From: Hamadaea sp.
GTDB lineage: Bacteria > Actinomycetota > Actinomycetes > Mycobacteriales > Micromonosporaceae
Direction: 5' to 3'
DNA: 41,007 bases
Assembly (NCBI GenBank): GCA_013361475.1
Contig: JABFYB010000150.1
Location: forward strand, 1 to 41,007
Positions 8,104 to 16,899 of the stretch are shown here, one piece after another. Each line of letters starts with the position of its first letter. Within the stretch, counting starts at the first letter, position 1. The notes under the pieces are model-generated. The model saw nothing but the letters and a program-made list of their open reading frames with translations. It did not search any database and was not told where the DNA came from. The position numbers and the translations under genes were made by a program.

Positions 8104-8942
8104 AGATCCTGATCACCGGCGCCGGTGGCATGCTCGGCCGGCGCCTGTCCGCCCTTCCCGGCTGTGTCGGGCTGGACCGGGCTGCCCTGGACATCACCGA
8201 CCGTTCCGCCGTCGCCGACGCCGTGACCGGCTACGACGCCGTGATCAACGCCGCGGCGTGGACGGACGTCGACGGAGCCGAGACTCGGGAAGCCGAGGCG
8301 ACGGCGCTCAACGGCGACGGCCCGGCGAACCTCGCGGCGGCCTGCGCCGCCAGCGGCGCCGCGCTGCTGCAGGTCTCCACCGACTACGTCTTCGCCGGCA
8401 ACGGGACCTCGCCGTATCCGGAAGACGCCCCCACCGCACCCGTCAACGCGTACGGGCGCAGCAAACTGGCCGGTGAGCAGGCCGTCCTGGGGGCGCTGCC
8501 CGATCGCGGCTATGTCGTCCGCACGGCGTGGCTCTACGACCGGGACGGCCGGAACTTCCTGACCACGATGCTGCGACTGGCCGCCGATCGGGAGACCCTC
8601 GAGGTGGTCGACGACCAGCGGGGGCAGCCGACCGGGGCGCCCTTCCTCGCCGCGCAGCTGGTCGAGCTGGCCCGGGCGGCGGTCGCGGGACAGGCCCCGG
8701 CCGGGATCTACCACGGCACCGCCGGCGGCGAGACGACCTGGTTCGGGTTCGCGCGGGCGATCTTCGCGGAGGCCGGGCTCGACCCCGACCGCGTACGCCC
8801 CACGACCACCGACCGCTTTCCCCGCCCGGCCCCGCGACCGGCGTACAGTGTGCTCGGTCACCGCCGCTGGGCGTCGGCGGGGCTGACCTCCCAGCCCGAC
8901 TGGCGCGACGAACTGCGCGACGTCCTGACCGGAGGACGGTGA
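8100..8942 (+). CDS. rmlD: dTDP-4-dehydrorhamnose reductase
   Basis: 280 residues, RmlD family of NAD(P)H-dependent reductases, last step of dTDP-L-rhamnose synthesis. The Rossmann motif ITGAGGMLG (residues 4-12), the segment VINAAAWTDVDGAE, the STDYVF segment and the YGRSKLAGE catalytic Tyr/Lys motif are clear. The GTG start lies inside the last codons of rmlB (GTGA overlap), so coupling to rmlB is expected. The open frame continues upstream across rmlB but those residues do not resemble a protein. A strong GGAGG sits at its 3' end, serving the next frame. Confidence 0.94.
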   Translation: MKILITGAGGMLGRRLSALPGCVGLDRAALDITDRSAVADAVTGYDAVINAAAWTDVDGAETREAEATALNGDGPANLAAACAASGAALLQVSTDYVFAGNGTSPYPEDAPTAPVNAYGRSKLAGEQAVLGALPDRGYVVRTAWLYDRDGRNFLTTMLRLAADRETLEVVDDQRGQPTGAPFLAAQLVELARAAVAGQAPAGIYHGTAGGETTWFGFARAIFAEAGLDPDRVRPTTTDRFPRPAPRPAYSVLGHRRWASAGLTSQPDWRDELRDVLTGGR

Positions 8943-9026
8943 TCGCATGAGCGACCGCAGGTCGATCATCATCAAATACAGTCCCCCTCATGCGGTCGCC
9001 GGCCGCAGGACGGTGAACGCATGAGC
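8934..9026 (+). repeat. 19-base direct repeat around two start regions
   Basis: GGACGGTGATCGCATGAGC (8934-8952) and GGACGGTGAACGCATGAGC (9008-9026) match at 18 of 19 positions. Each copy holds a ribosome-site-like sequence and an ATG. They bracket a 25-codon frame between rmlD and the DUF2304 gene. Confidence 0.7.
8947..9024 (+). CDS. possible 25-residue leader or micro-ORF
   Basis: A frame of 25 codons beginning ATG, with GGAGG (8931-8935) eleven bases upstream, and a TGA that overlaps the next ATG (ATGA). The peptide starts MSDRRSIIIKYSPPHA and has no recognised match. The start context is a near copy of the next gene's start context, so it may be a by-product of a small duplication rather than a functional gene. 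If translated it would couple rmlD to the DUF2304 gene. Confidence 0.3.
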   Translation: MSDRRSIIIKYSPPHAVAGRRTVNA

Positions 9027-9386
9027 CTTAATGTCACCACTATGATCTGCGGGCTGGTGCTGCTCGTTGGCATCCTCGAGTTGCTGCGGCGGCGGCAGCT
9101 CCGCGAGAAGTACGGCATCTTGTGGATCGGCGTGGCGCTGGTCATCGTGCCGTTGTCGATCTTCCCGAGCCTGATGGACCGGGTCGCCGGTTTCGTCGGC
9201 GTGGCCAGCGGCGTCAGTCTGGTGCTGTTCGCCGCGATCCTCTTCCTGTTGCTGGTCTGCCTGCATCTGAGCTGGGAGGTCAGCCGGCTGGAGGAGGAGA
9301 CGCGGACGCTCGCCGAGGAGATCGCCCTGATCAAGATCAAGATCGACGGCACTGAGAAGGTGGGTGCCCACGATGATCAGCGGTAA
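9021..9386 (+). CDS. DUF2304 small membrane protein
   Basis: 121 residues with three hydrophobic helices (about residues 5-22, 33-50 and 58-85), a LREKYGILWIG segment typical of DUF2304 proteins, and a short C-terminal coiled coil rich in Glu and Lys (SRLEEETRTLAEEIALIK). DUF2304 genes usually sit directly before a family-2 glycosyltransferase of the dolichyl-phosphate-mannose synthase type and may hold that enzyme at the membrane; that is inference from gene order. Here the stop overlaps the following glycosyltransferase by 14 bases, so the two are probably made together. Confidence 0.8.
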   Translation: MSLNVTTMICGLVLLVGILELLRRRQLREKYGILWIGVALVIVPLSIFPSLMDRVAGFVGVASGVSLVLFAAILFLLLVCLHLSWEVSRLEEETRTLAEEIALIKIKIDGTEKVGAHDDQR

Positions 9387-10074
9387 GCGCGTCCTGGTCG
9401 TCATCCCGGCGTTCAACGAGGCGGGGGCCATCGCCGGAGTCATCGACGAAGTGCGGGGTGAACTGCCGGGAATCGACGTCCTGGTGGTCGACGACGGCTC
9501 GGCCGACACCACCGTGGTCGAGGCGCGCAAAGCCGGCGCGCTCGTCGCCCGGCTCCCCTACAACCTCGGCGTCGGGGGCGCCCGGCGGCTCGGTTTCCGC
9601 TACGGGCTGGACCACGACTACGACGTGGTCATCCAGTTCGACGCCGACGGACAGCACGATCCCCGCTACATTCCGCAGCTCGTCGACGCCCTCGACACCG
9701 CCGACGTGGTGATCGGCGCCCGCTTCGCCGGAGAGGGCGACTACCGCGTACGCGGGCCGCGGGCCTGGGCGATGTCGTTGCTGTCGGCGGTGCTCTCCCG
9801 GGTCGCGAAGTCCCGGTTGACCGACACGACGTCGGGGTTCCGGGCAGCCAACCGCAGGGGCATCGACCTGTACGCCCAGTGGTTCCCCGTCGAGTACCTC
9901 GGCGACACGGTCGAGACGATCGTGCAGGCGGTCCGGGGCGGGCTGACCGTCCGCCAGGTCCCGGTCGCCATGCGCGCCCGGGTCGCGGGCAAGGCGAGCC
10001 ACTCCCCCGTCAAGGCGACGGTCTATCTCGGGCGATCCTTCGCGGTGCTCCTGCTCGCCCTGGTCCGGCGCTGA
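9373..10074 (+). CDS. family 2 glycosyltransferase, polyprenyl-phosphate sugar transferase type
   Basis: 233 residues, GT2 fold, close in form to dolichyl/polyprenyl-phosphate mannosyl- or glucosyltransferases: VVIPAFNEAGAIAGVI near the start, the acidic VVDDGSAD, LPYNLGVGGARRLGFRYG, the metal-binding QFDADGQHDP, and the TSGFRAANRRG segment. The sugar and acceptor cannot be told from sequence. I chose the ATG at 9373 over GTG 9364 because the AAGG at 9357-9360 would be only three bases from the GTG. It overlaps the DUF2304 gene by 14 bases, and the next glycosyltransferase starts one base after its stop. Confidence 0.85.
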   Translation: MISGKRVLVVIPAFNEAGAIAGVIDEVRGELPGIDVLVVDDGSADTTVVEARKAGALVARLPYNLGVGGARRLGFRYGLDHDYDVVIQFDADGQHDPRYIPQLVDALDTADVVIGARFAGEGDYRVRGPRAWAMSLLSAVLSRVAKSRLTDTTSGFRAANRRGIDLYAQWFPVEYLGDTVETIVQAVRGGLTVRQVPVAMRARVAGKASHSPVKATVYLGRSFAVLLLALVRR

Positions 10075-10075
10075 C

Positions 10076-11098
10076 ATGACCGATTCCACCGCCGGCGCTC
10101 GCCTGGACGTCGTCATGCTGGCGTACGGCAAGGAGCCGTGGCTGGCCGAAGCCGTCGACGCCGTCTTCGCCTCCACCGGCGTCGACGTGACGCTGACCTT
10201 GGTCGACAACGGCAGCGAGTCGGTCTCGGCGATCACACCGCGGCCGGGGCTGCGCGTCCTGAAGCCTACGGAGAACACCGGATTCGCCGGGGGCTGCAAC
10301 CTCGGCGCGGCCGAGGCCCAGTCCGACGCGATCGCCTTCGTGAACTCCGACGCCGTCGTCACGCCGGATGCGCTGGCGAAGGTGCGGGCGGTCGCGCTGG
10401 AGCCCGGGGTGGGCGCGGCGATGGCCTCGATCCGGTACGCCGACCGCCTCGACGTCGTCAACACCTCCGGCAATCCGTTGCACCTCGCCGGGCTGTCCTG
10501 GGCGGGCGGCAACGAGGAGCCCGCCGACCGTCACGCCACCCGGACGGCGGTGCCGACGCTCAGCGGCTGCACCTTCGTCATCCGGGCCGACCTGTGGCGG
10601 GAACTCGGCGGCTTCCCCACCGAGTACTTCGCGTACCACGAGGACACCGAGCTGAGCGTCCGGCTGTGGCAGCGTGGGCTGACCCCGGCGTACGTGCCGG
10701 ACGCGGTCGTCGGGCACCACTACGAGTTCTCCCGCAACGACCTCAAGTTCTACCTGCTCGAACGCAATCGCCTGCTGACCGTCCTCACGGTCTACCGGAT
10801 ACGCACGATCCTGCTCCTGCTGCCCGTCCTGGCCCTGACCGAACTCGCCATGCTCGCGACGGCGGTCGCCGGAGGGTGGCTGCGGCCCAAGGTACGCGGC
10901 TGGGGCTGGATCTGGCGCAACCTCGGCTTTCTGCGTACGCGGCGGCGGCAGTTGCAGGCGGAGCGCGTGGTCGGCGACGCGGCGCTGCCGCTCACGCCGG
11001 ACTTCACTCCGTCCAATGTCGAGGCTCCGCCCGGGATCGGGCTCTACAACGCGTTCGTCCGTGCCTGGTGGAGCCTGGTACGCCGCTTCGTCCGCTGA
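10076..11098 (+). CDS. family 2 glycosyltransferase, rhamnosyltransferase-like
   Basis: 340 residues. The GT2 domain shows VVMLAYGKEPWLAEAV, the ENTGFAGGCNLG motif found in WbbL/GlfT1-type transferases, the metal site VNSDA, the acceptor segment LSGCTFVIRADLW, and the catalytic HEDTELSVRLWQRG. A hydrophobic stretch (about residues 240-265) probably attaches it to the membrane. Because it ends an operon starting with rmlB and rmlD, dTDP-L-rhamnose is a likely donor, but this is inferred. ATG lies one base after the previous stop. A hairpin and a further terminator follow before the convergent prcA. Confidence 0.82.
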   Translation: MTDSTAGARLDVVMLAYGKEPWLAEAVDAVFASTGVDVTLTLVDNGSESVSAITPRPGLRVLKPTENTGFAGGCNLGAAEAQSDAIAFVNSDAVVTPDALAKVRAVALEPGVGAAMASIRYADRLDVVNTSGNPLHLAGLSWAGGNEEPADRHATRTAVPTLSGCTFVIRADLWRELGGFPTEYFAYHEDTELSVRLWQRGLTPAYVPDAVVGHHYEFSRNDLKFYLLERNRLLTVLTVYRIRTILLLLPVLALTELAMLATAVAGGWLRPKVRGWGWIWRNLGFLRTRRRQLQAERVVGDAALPLTPDFTPSNVEAPPGIGLYNAFVRAWWSLVRRFVR

Positions 11099-11118
11099 CG
11101 CTCGCCTTCCTGACCGCC

Positions 11119-11173
11119 GGATCAGGGTTCTCGGTCGAATCTTGGTGCATGATTCGACCCGGATCCCTGATCC
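11119..11173 (+). terminator. imperfect hairpin after the glycosyltransferase operon
   Basis: 23-base arms 11119-11141 and 11151-11173 pair at 20 positions plus one G-U, with a 9-base loop. The arms begin and end with GGATCAGGG / CCCTGATCC, the GATCA-bearing style seen at other gene ends here. No T run. Confidence 0.5.
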
Positions 11174-11212
11174 AGCGCTGGGAACGACCGGCGTCAGAGG
11201 CGACACGAACGG

Positions 11213-11246
11213 AAAGCGCCCCGAACCGACCGGCTCGGGGCGCTTT
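11213..11246. terminator. bidirectional intrinsic terminator between GT2 gene and prcA
   Basis: Perfect 12-bp stem (11213-11224 with 11235-11246), 10-base loop, flanked by AAA on the left and TTTT on the right, so it can act on both strands. It starts 12 bases after the prcA stop on the minus strand. Confidence 0.8.
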
Positions 11247-11257
11247 TCGCGTAGTGC

Positions 11258-12049
11258 TCAGCTCTCGGTGTCGCCGGATTCCTCGGGCGTACCGTCGCCG
11301 GCCGGTTCAGCCGCCGGCTCGGGCTCGTCCGCCGCAGCGGCGGCAGCAGGCGCCGGGGCCAGCAGGGCCTTCAACGCGTTTCCGGTGATCCGGCGGAACG
11401 CCCGGCCCCGGCGAGCCCGCTCCAGGACGGCGACCTCCAACTGGTCGGCCGAGATCTGCCGGGTCGCCCCGCCCTCGCCACCGACACTGCCGAGCGCCTC
11501 GACCGCGAGGGTCAACGCCTGGCCGAGCGAGTGCGCCTCACTGTGCCGGTCCTTCAGCACCGTCGCCACCGCGTCGGCCTGGCCGCCCATCACGAGGAAG
11601 CCGGGCTCGTCCTGGACGGAGCCGTCGTAGGTGAGCCGGTAGAGCTGGTCGTCGGCCGGGCTGGCGCCCACCTCGGCGATGCAGATCTCCACCTCCAGCG
11701 GCTTGCCGCTCTCGCCGAACAGGTTGCCCAGGGTCTGCGCGTATGCACTGGCCAGGGCCCGGCCGGTGACGTCCCGGCGGTCGTAGGAGTAGCCGCGCAT
11801 GTCGGCCATCCGGACGCCGGCCGAGCGCAGGTTCTCGAACTCGTTGTACCGCCCGACGGCGGCGAACCCGATCCGGTCGTAGATCTCGCTCACCTTGTGC
11901 AGCGTGGTCGAGACGTTCTCCGCCACGAACAGGACGCCCTGCTCGTAGGTGAGCACGACCACGCTGCGGCCGCGCGCGATCCCCTTGCGCGCGTATTCCG
12001 AGCGATCCCGCATGATCTGCTCGGGCGAGGCGTAGAACTGCATGGCCAC
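11258..12049 (-). CDS. prcA: 20S proteasome alpha subunit
   Basis: 263 residues. Seven PrcA subunits form each outer, gated ring of the proteasome. The N-terminal segment [23 protein letters not shown] is the actinobacterial alpha signature, followed by the N-terminal-nucleophile-fold core with [15 protein letters not shown] and [14 protein letters not shown]. The C-terminus is an Ala/Glu/Pro-rich tail of about 35 residues, as common in high-GC relatives. GTG at 12049 is chosen over ATG 12043 because an AAGGGAG site lies about nine bases before it. It follows prcB with 59 bases between and ends in a strong terminator, so pup-prcB-prcA look like one operon. Confidence 0.95.
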   Translation of the reverse strand: MAMQFYASPEQIMRDRSEYARKGIARGRSVVVLTYEQGVLFVAENVSTTLHKVSEIYDRIGFAAVGRYNEFENLRSAGVRMADMRGYSYDRRDVTGRALASAYAQTLGNLFGESGKPLEVEICIAEVGASPADDQLYRLTYDGSVQDEPGFLVMGGQADAVATVLKDRHSEAHSLGQALTLAVEALGSVGGEGGATRQISADQLEVAVLERARRGRAFRRITGNALKALLAPAPAAAAAADEPEPAAEPAGDGTPEESGDTES

Positions 12050-12108
12050 GCGGCCTGCTCCCTTCCAGGTGAATCCTCAGTGGACTGACAGCACTCTGGC
12101 CGCGGCGG

Positions 12109-12948
12109 TCAGCCGCCCGGGTTCTCGTGGCGCGCCGCGATGATCTCCTCGGCGATCGTGCCGGTCTCCGCGTCGGGCAGCCGATGCGTGCCCTCGGCGG
12201 TCGCCGTCATGACGACCGGGAAGATGCGCCGGATGACGTCGGGACCGCCGGTCGCGGTGTCGTCGTCGGCCGCGTCGTAGAGCGCCTCGATGGCGAACCG
12301 GACCGCCTCGGTGGTGGTCAGGCCCGGCCGGAACCGCTTCTTCAACGCCGACTTGGCGAACAGCGAACCGGAGCCGATCGCGTCGTAGCCCGTCTCCTCG
12401 TAGACCCCGCCGGCCACGTCGAAGCTGAAGATCCGGCCGACCTTGGCCGGGTCCTTCGCGTCGAGGTCATAGCCCGCGAAGATCGGGATCGCGACCAGGC
12501 CCTGCAGCGCCGCGCCGAGGTTGCCCCGGATCATCGCGGCGAGCCGGTTGGCCTTGCCGTCGAGCGAGAGCATCGCGCCCTCGATCTTCTCGTAGTGCTC
12601 CAGCTCCACCTGGAACAGCCGGATCAGCTCGATGCCGATGCCGGCGGTGCCCGCGATGCCGATCAGCGAGTAGGGATCGGCCTCGTGCACCTTCTCGATG
12701 TCGCGGCTGGCGATCAGGTTGCCCATGGTCGCGCGCCGGTCACCGGCCATCACGACCCCGTCGCTGCAACTCAGCGTGACGATGGTGGTGGCGTGCGGAG
12801 CGATCTCCGCGTGCGCCCCGGCCGGCAGCGGGCGACGTCCCGGCAGCAGGTCAGGCGCGGCCATGCTCAAGAACTCCGTGAACGAACTGATGCCCACGGC
12901 GTGGTACGCCGCCGGAAAGCCCCGGTTCCACTCTGCTCCGGACGTCAC
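12109..12948 (-). CDS. prcB: 20S proteasome beta subunit (protease)
   Basis: 279 residues from the chosen GTG. The propeptide of 53 residues (containing [18 protein letters not shown], as in other PrcB proteins) is followed by the mature protein starting at Thr54 of the TTIVTLSC motif, the autocatalytically exposed nucleophile. The mature chain has [14 protein letters not shown] with the Asp and Arg of the active site, and [17 protein letters not shown] longer frame starts at ATG 12975, but AGGTGAAGGGG lies just before the GTG at 12948 and the extra nine residues are not conserved-looking. It lies 77 bases after pup. Confidence 0.94.
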   Translation of the reverse strand: MTSGAEWNRGFPAAYHAVGISSFTEFLSMAAPDLLPGRRPLPAGAHAEIAPHATTIVTLSCSDGVVMAGDRRATMGNLIASRDIEKVHEADPYSLIGIAGTAGIGIELIRLFQVELEHYEKIEGAMLSLDGKANRLAAMIRGNLGAALQGLVAIPIFAGYDLDAKDPAKVGRIFSFDVAGGVYEETGYDAIGSGSLFAKSALKKRFRPGLTTTEAVRFAIEALYDAADDDTATGGPDVIRRIFPVVMTATAEGTHRLPDAETGTIAEEIIAARHENPGG

Positions 12949-13025
12949 GTCGTCCCCTTCACCTCTCGACGGCATCTGAAAGAAACACCTGCGTCCGTGA
13001 CGCGGCGTGAAACGGACATCGGCGA

Positions 13026-13241
13026 CTATTCGCCGCCCTTTTGAATGTATCCCCGGACGAACTCCTCGGCGTTCTCCTCGAGCACCGAGTCGATCTCGTC
13101 CAGCAGGTCGTCCACATCCTCGCCGATCTGCTCGACCCGCTCGGCGATCTCGGGGTCGACCTCGGGCGCTACCGCCTCGTCGACCTCGTTCTCGCGCCGG
13201 CGACCGGCCTGACCCTGCCCACCTGTGTCCTGGCTGGCCAT
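13026..13241 (-). CDS. pup: prokaryotic ubiquitin-like protein Pup, ending Gly-Gly-Glu
   Basis: 71 residues, largely disordered and acidic. The C-terminal half carries the conserved [20 protein letters not shown] helix region that binds the Mpa coiled coil, then GYIQKGGE. The last residue is Glu (GAA before TAG), so the protein is made ligation-ready, whereas many relatives end in Gln and need Dop deamidation first. The ATG at 13241 follows GGAGGGG; an in-frame extension further upstream lies in the leader hairpin and is not coding. The leader contains a hairpin and a palindrome described separately. First gene of pup-prcB-prcA. Confidence 0.96.
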   Translation of the reverse strand: MASQDTGGQGQAGRRRENEVDEAVAPEVDPEIAERVEQIGEDVDDLLDEIDSVLEENAEEFVRGYIQKGGE

Positions 13242-13262
13242 TGCGCCCCTCCCTGATGGCAA

Positions 13263-13287
13263 GGCCGGGACTTGTAGGGTCCCGGCC
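13263..13287 (-). promoter_or_regulatory. hairpin in the pup 5' leader
   Basis: Perfect 9-bp stem (13263-13271 with 13279-13287), 7-base loop, ending about a dozen bases before the pup ribosome site GGAGGGG (13245-13251). It would form in the pup mRNA if transcription begins near the palindrome at 13296-13308. Confidence 0.5.
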
Positions 13288-13295
13288 GTCCGTCT

Positions 13296-13308
13296 TAGGT
13301 AAAACCTA
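13296..13308. promoter_or_regulatory. palindrome TAGGTAAAACCTA upstream of pup
   Basis: TAGGT-AAA-ACCTA, a 5+3+5 palindrome in an A+T-rich pocket. On the minus strand it provides TAGGTT, a plausible pup -10 box; the symmetry also fits an operator. Which is right cannot be told by reading. Confidence 0.4.
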
Positions 13309-13359
13309 CCCCGCCCGACCGACAATTGCGATCAGCTGGAAGCTCAACGCGATTCGGTG

Positions 13360-14871
13360 TCAGGACGCGGCCGTCAGCGCCTCGAGCAGATCCTTCGCAC
13401 TGGCGCAGCGGTCGAAGAGCGGGCCGACGACACGCTTGGTGCCCCGCTCGGGCTCCAGCATCGGCACGCGGACCAACGACTCGCGGCCGACGTCGAAGAT
13501 GACGGAGTCCCAGCTGGCGGCGACCACTTCGGACGCGTACTGGGCGAGGCAGCGGCCCCGGAAGTAGGCCCGGGTGTCCTCCGGCGGCTCCGTCATGGCG
13601 CGGCGGACGTCCTCCTCGCGGAGCAACGTCTTCATCGCGCCCCGGGCGACCAGCCGGTGGTAGAGACCCTTCTCCTGGCGGACGTCGGCGTACTGGAGGT
13701 CGACGAGGTGCAGCTTCGGCGAGGCCCAGCCGAGGTTCTCCCGCTCGCGGTAGCCCTCCAGGAGCCGGAGCTTGGCGACCCAGTCGAGTTCGTCGGCGCA
13801 CAGCATCGGATCGCGGCCCAGCTTGTCCAGCACGGCTTCCCACCGGTCCAGGACGTCCGCCGTCTGGTCGTCCAGGCCGCGGCTGTCCATGAAGGCCCGT
13901 GCCCGCTCGTAGTACGCCCACTGGACGTCCAGGGCGGTGAGGCGACGGCCGTCGCGCAGGCGTACGCGATGGGTCAGCGACGGGTCGTGACTGACCGCGC
14001 GCAGCTCGGCCACCGGGTCGGCGATGCTGAGGTCCGGGGTGAGCGCCTTCTCCTCGATCATCGTGAGGATGAGGGCGGTCGTGCCGACCTTCAGGTAGGT
14101 GGAGATCTCCGAGAGGTTGGCGTCACCGATGATCACGTGCAGCCGCCGGTACTTGTCGGCGTCGGCGTGCGGCTCGTCGCGGGTGTTGATGATCGGCCGC
14201 TTGAGGGTGGTCTCCAGACCGACCTCGACCTCGAAGAAGTCGGCGCGCTGGGAGACCTGGTAGCCGGCCTGCGAGCCGTCGGCGCCGATGCCCACCCGGC
14301 CGGCGCCGCAGACCACCTGCCGGGTGACGAAGAACGGCGTCAGGTAGGTGACGATCTCGGCGAACGGCGTCTGCCGCTTCATGAGGTAGTTCTCGTGCGC
14401 GCCGAAGCTAGCGCCCTTGTTGTCGGTGTTGTGCTTGTAGAGATGGATCGGCGGCGCGCCGGGGATCGTGCCGGCCCGGCGGGCGCCCTCGGCCATCACG
14501 CGCTCACCGGCCTTGTCCCAGAGGACGACGTCGAGCGGGTTGGTCACCTCGGGCGTGGAGTACTCCGGGTGGGCGTGGTCGACGTAGAGGCGGGCGCCGT
14601 TGGTGAGGATGACGTTCGCCAGGCCCAGGTCCTCGTCGGCGAGCGCCTCGGCGGGGTCGAAGACGGCGCCGGTGTAGGTGAAGCCGCGGGCGTCGCGCAG
14701 CGGCGACTCCTCCTCGTAGTCCCAGCGGGCGCGGCCGCCCTTGGTCAGCTCGGGTCGTGCGCCGTAGGCGTTGACTACCTGAGAGGAGGTCACCATCGGG
14801 TTGGCTTGAGGCTGTCCGGGCACGCTGATGCCGTACTCGACCTCAGTCCCCATGATCCGGCGCACTGTCAT
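13360..14871 (-). CDS. dop: depupylase/deamidase of Pup, Dop
   Basis: 503 residues, a PafA paralogue. Dop removes Pup from proteins and, where Pup ends in Gln, converts it to Glu. Seen here: the [10 protein letters not shown] nucleotide-binding motif near the N-terminus, a long insertion before the core (about residues 35-80, the Dop-loop region absent from PafA), [19 protein letters not shown] with Asp98 in the catalytic position, [18 protein letters not shown] and [17 protein letters not shown]. Because Pup here already ends in Glu, depupylation is the likelier job. ATG 14871 has TAGGCT 7 bases upstream; a terminator separates it from mpa, so it has its own transcript. Confidence 0.95.
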   Translation of the reverse strand: MTVRRIMGTEVEYGISVPGQPQANPMVTSSQVVNAYGARPELTKGGRARWDYEEESPLRDARGFTYTGAVFDPAEALADEDLGLANVILTNGARLYVDHAHPEYSTPEVTNPLDVVLWDKAGERVMAEGARRAGTIPGAPPIHLYKHNTDNKGASFGAHENYLMKRQTPFAEIVTYLTPFFVTRQVVCGAGRVGIGADGSQAGYQVSQRADFFEVEVGLETTLKRPIINTRDEPHADADKYRRLHVIIGDANLSEISTYLKVGTTALILTMIEEKALTPDLSIADPVAELRAVSHDPSLTHRVRLRDGRRLTALDVQWAYYERARAFMDSRGLDDQTADVLDRWEAVLDKLGRDPMLCADELDWVAKLRLLEGYRERENLGWASPKLHLVDLQYADVRQEKGLYHRLVARGAMKTLLREEDVRRAMTEPPEDTRAYFRGRCLAQYASEVVAASWDSVIFDVGRESLVRVPMLEPERGTKRVVGPLFDRCASAKDLLEALTAAS

Positions 14872-14878
14872 ATGACTG

Positions 14879-14884
14879 AGCCTA
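14879..14884 (-). promoter_or_regulatory. -10 box TAGGCT of dop
   Basis: TAGGCT on the minus strand, 7 bases before the dop ATG. Confidence 0.6.
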
Positions 14885-14938
14885 GACGGTGTCCAGGCGA
14901 TCGCACTCCCCGCTACCGGTCCGTGGCACTGCGCACGC

Positions 14939-14979
14939 AAAAAATCCGGCCCGGCCGCCACGCGGGCGGCCGGGCCGGA
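14939..14979 (-). terminator. intrinsic terminator of mpa
   Basis: Perfect 15-bp G+C stem (14945-14959 with 14965-14979), 5-base loop, followed on the minus strand by six T (complement of 14939-14944). It lies ten bases after the mpa stop. Confidence 0.9.
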
Positions 14980-14989
14980 CAGGTGCGCC

Positions 14990-16756
14990 TTACAGGTACT
15001 GGCCGGTGTTGGTGGCGGTCTCGATCGACCGGCCGGCCTCGGTGCCCTTGCCGCCGGAGACGAGCGTGCGGATGTACACGATCCGCTCGCCCTTCTTGCC
15101 GGAGATCCGGGCCCAGTCGTCGGGGTTGGTGGTATTGGGCAGGTCCTCGTTCTCCCGGAACTCGTCGACGCAGGCGTCCAGTAGGTGCTGGAGCCGCATA
15201 CCCTTGCGCCCGGAGGAGAGGAACTCCTTGATGGCCATCTTCTTGCCCCGGTCCACGATGTTCTGGATCATCGCGCCGGAGTTGAAGTCCTTGAAGTACA
15301 GGACTTCCTTGTCACCGTTGGCGTAGGTGACCTCGAGGAAGCGGTTCTCCTCGGTCTCGGAGTACATGCGCAGGACGACCGCGCTGATCATCGCGTGCAC
15401 GCACGCCTCGGCCGAACCGCCGTGCTCGGCCAGGTCGTCCGGGTGCAACGGCAGGCCTTCGACGATGTACTTCGTGAAAATGTCCCGGGCCGCCTCGGCG
15501 TCCGGCCGCTCGATCTTGATCTTGACGTCCAGGCGCCCGGGGCGCAGGATCGCCGGGTCGATCATGTCCTCGCGGTTGGAGGCGCCGATGACGATGACGT
15601 TCTCCAGACCTTCCACACCGTCGATCTCGGACAGCAGCTGCGGGACGATCGTGTTCTCCACATCGGAGGAGACACCGGAACCACGGGTGCGGAACACGGA
15701 GTCCATCTCGTCGAAGAACACGATGACCGGCGTGCCCTCGGAGGCCTTCTCCCGGGCCCGCTGGAAGATCAGCCGGATGTGCCGCTCGGTCTCGCCGACA
15801 TACTTGTTGAGCAGCTCGGGGCCCTTGATGTTGAGGAAGTAGCTGGTCTGCCGCTCCTCGCCCCGCTTCTCCGCGATCTTCTTCGCCAGGGAGTTGGCGA
15901 CCGCCTTGGCGATCATCGTCTTGCCGCACCCGGGCGGGCCGTAGAGCAGCACGCCCTTCGGCGGGCGCAGGTGGTGCTCACGGAACAGCTCGGCGTGCAG
16001 GAAGGGCAGCTCGACGGCGTCGCGGATCTGCTCGATCTGGTTGGAGAGGCCGCCGATGTCGGTGTAGTCGACGTCGGGCACCTCCTCCAGGACGAGCTCC
16101 TCGACCTCGCTCTTCGGGATCCGCTCGTACGCGTAGGCCGAACGGGGCTCGATCATGAGCGAGTCGCCGGCTCGCAGCGGGGCGTCGATGAGACCCTCCG
16201 CCAGGAAGACGATGCGCTCCTCGTCGGCGTGCGAGATGACCAGTGCCCGGTCGCCGCCCTCGAGCAGCTCCTTGAGCATGACGACCTCACCGCTGCGCTC
16301 GAAGCCGAGCGCGTCGACGATGTTCAAGGCGTCGTTGAGCAGCACCTCTTGACCACGCTGCAGGGCCGACACGTCCAGCGAGGGCGAGACGGCGACACGC
16401 AGCTTGCGTCCCCCGGTGAAGACGTCGACCGTGCCGTCCTCATGCCGGGTCAGGAAGATCCCATAGCCGCTGGGCGGTTGCGCCAGCCGGTCGATCTCCT
16501 CCTTGAGGGTCACGATCTGGGCCCGCGCCTCCTTGAGCGTGGCGACCAGTCGCTCGTTGTTCTCCGTGAGCCTGGCCAGCTGAGCCTGAGTCGCGGCGAG
16601 CCGCTCCTCCAGCTGGCGAACATGACGAGGGCTCTCAGACACCTTGCGCCGCAGCAGGGCGAGTTCCTCTTGAAGGAACGCGACCTGCGTGGAGAGATCG
16701 TTGGCCTCCTTCTCCCACCGTGCGGCGCGCGCATCCGCGTCGTCGCTGCGTGCCAC
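14990..16756 (-). CDS. mpa: proteasome-activating AAA+ ATPase Mpa/ARC
   Basis: 588 residues. A hexameric unfoldase that binds Pup with its N-terminal coiled coils and feeds the substrate into the 20S core. The N-terminal 90 residues form a heptad-rich coiled coil (from [20 protein letters not shown] on), then the OB domains, then the AAA module with Walker A GPPGCGKT, Walker [11 protein letters not shown] and the sensor/Arg-finger region around LRPGRLD. The protein ends GQYL, the HbYX-type tail that docks on PrcA. GTG 16756 follows GGGAGGTGG at ideal distance; the frame extends upstream but without merit. A candidate -10 TAGTGT lies near 16800. Confidence 0.96.
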   Translation of the reverse strand: MARSDDADARAARWEKEANDLSTQVAFLQEELALLRRKVSESPRHVRQLEERLAATQAQLARLTENNERLVATLKEARAQIVTLKEEIDRLAQPPSGYGIFLTRHEDGTVDVFTGGRKLRVAVSPSLDVSALQRGQEVLLNDALNIVDALGFERSGEVVMLKELLEGGDRALVISHADEERIVFLAEGLIDAPLRAGDSLMIEPRSAYAYERIPKSEVEELVLEEVPDVDYTDIGGLSNQIEQIRDAVELPFLHAELFREHHLRPPKGVLLYGPPGCGKTMIAKAVANSLAKKIAEKRGEERQTSYFLNIKGPELLNKYVGETERHIRLIFQRAREKASEGTPVIVFFDEMDSVFRTRGSGVSSDVENTIVPQLLSEIDGVEGLENVIVIGASNREDMIDPAILRPGRLDVKIKIERPDAEAARDIFTKYIVEGLPLHPDDLAEHGGSAEACVHAMISAVVLRMYSETEENRFLEVTYANGDKEVLYFKDFNSGAMIQNIVDRGKKMAIKEFLSSGRKGMRLQHLLDACVDEFRENEDLPNTTNPDDWARISGKKGERIVYIRTLVSGGKGTEAGRSIETATNTGQYL

Positions 16757-16887
16757 GTCCCACCTCCCCGGGGGTTGAGCCAGGTTGTGCCTTAACACTA
16801 GCCGCTGTATGCCCCGATGAAACCCTCCCGACACGGCCATACGCAATCGTGATCTCACCGGCTGCGACGGCCTTCGCGACCGTGGAG

Positions 16888-16893
16888 TACCGT
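16888..16893 (+). promoter_or_regulatory. -10 box TACCGT of the ferredoxin gene
   Basis: TACCGT, 6 bases before GTG 16900; it fixes that start against upstream in-frame alternatives. Confidence 0.55.
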
Positions 16894-16899
16894 CGAGGC

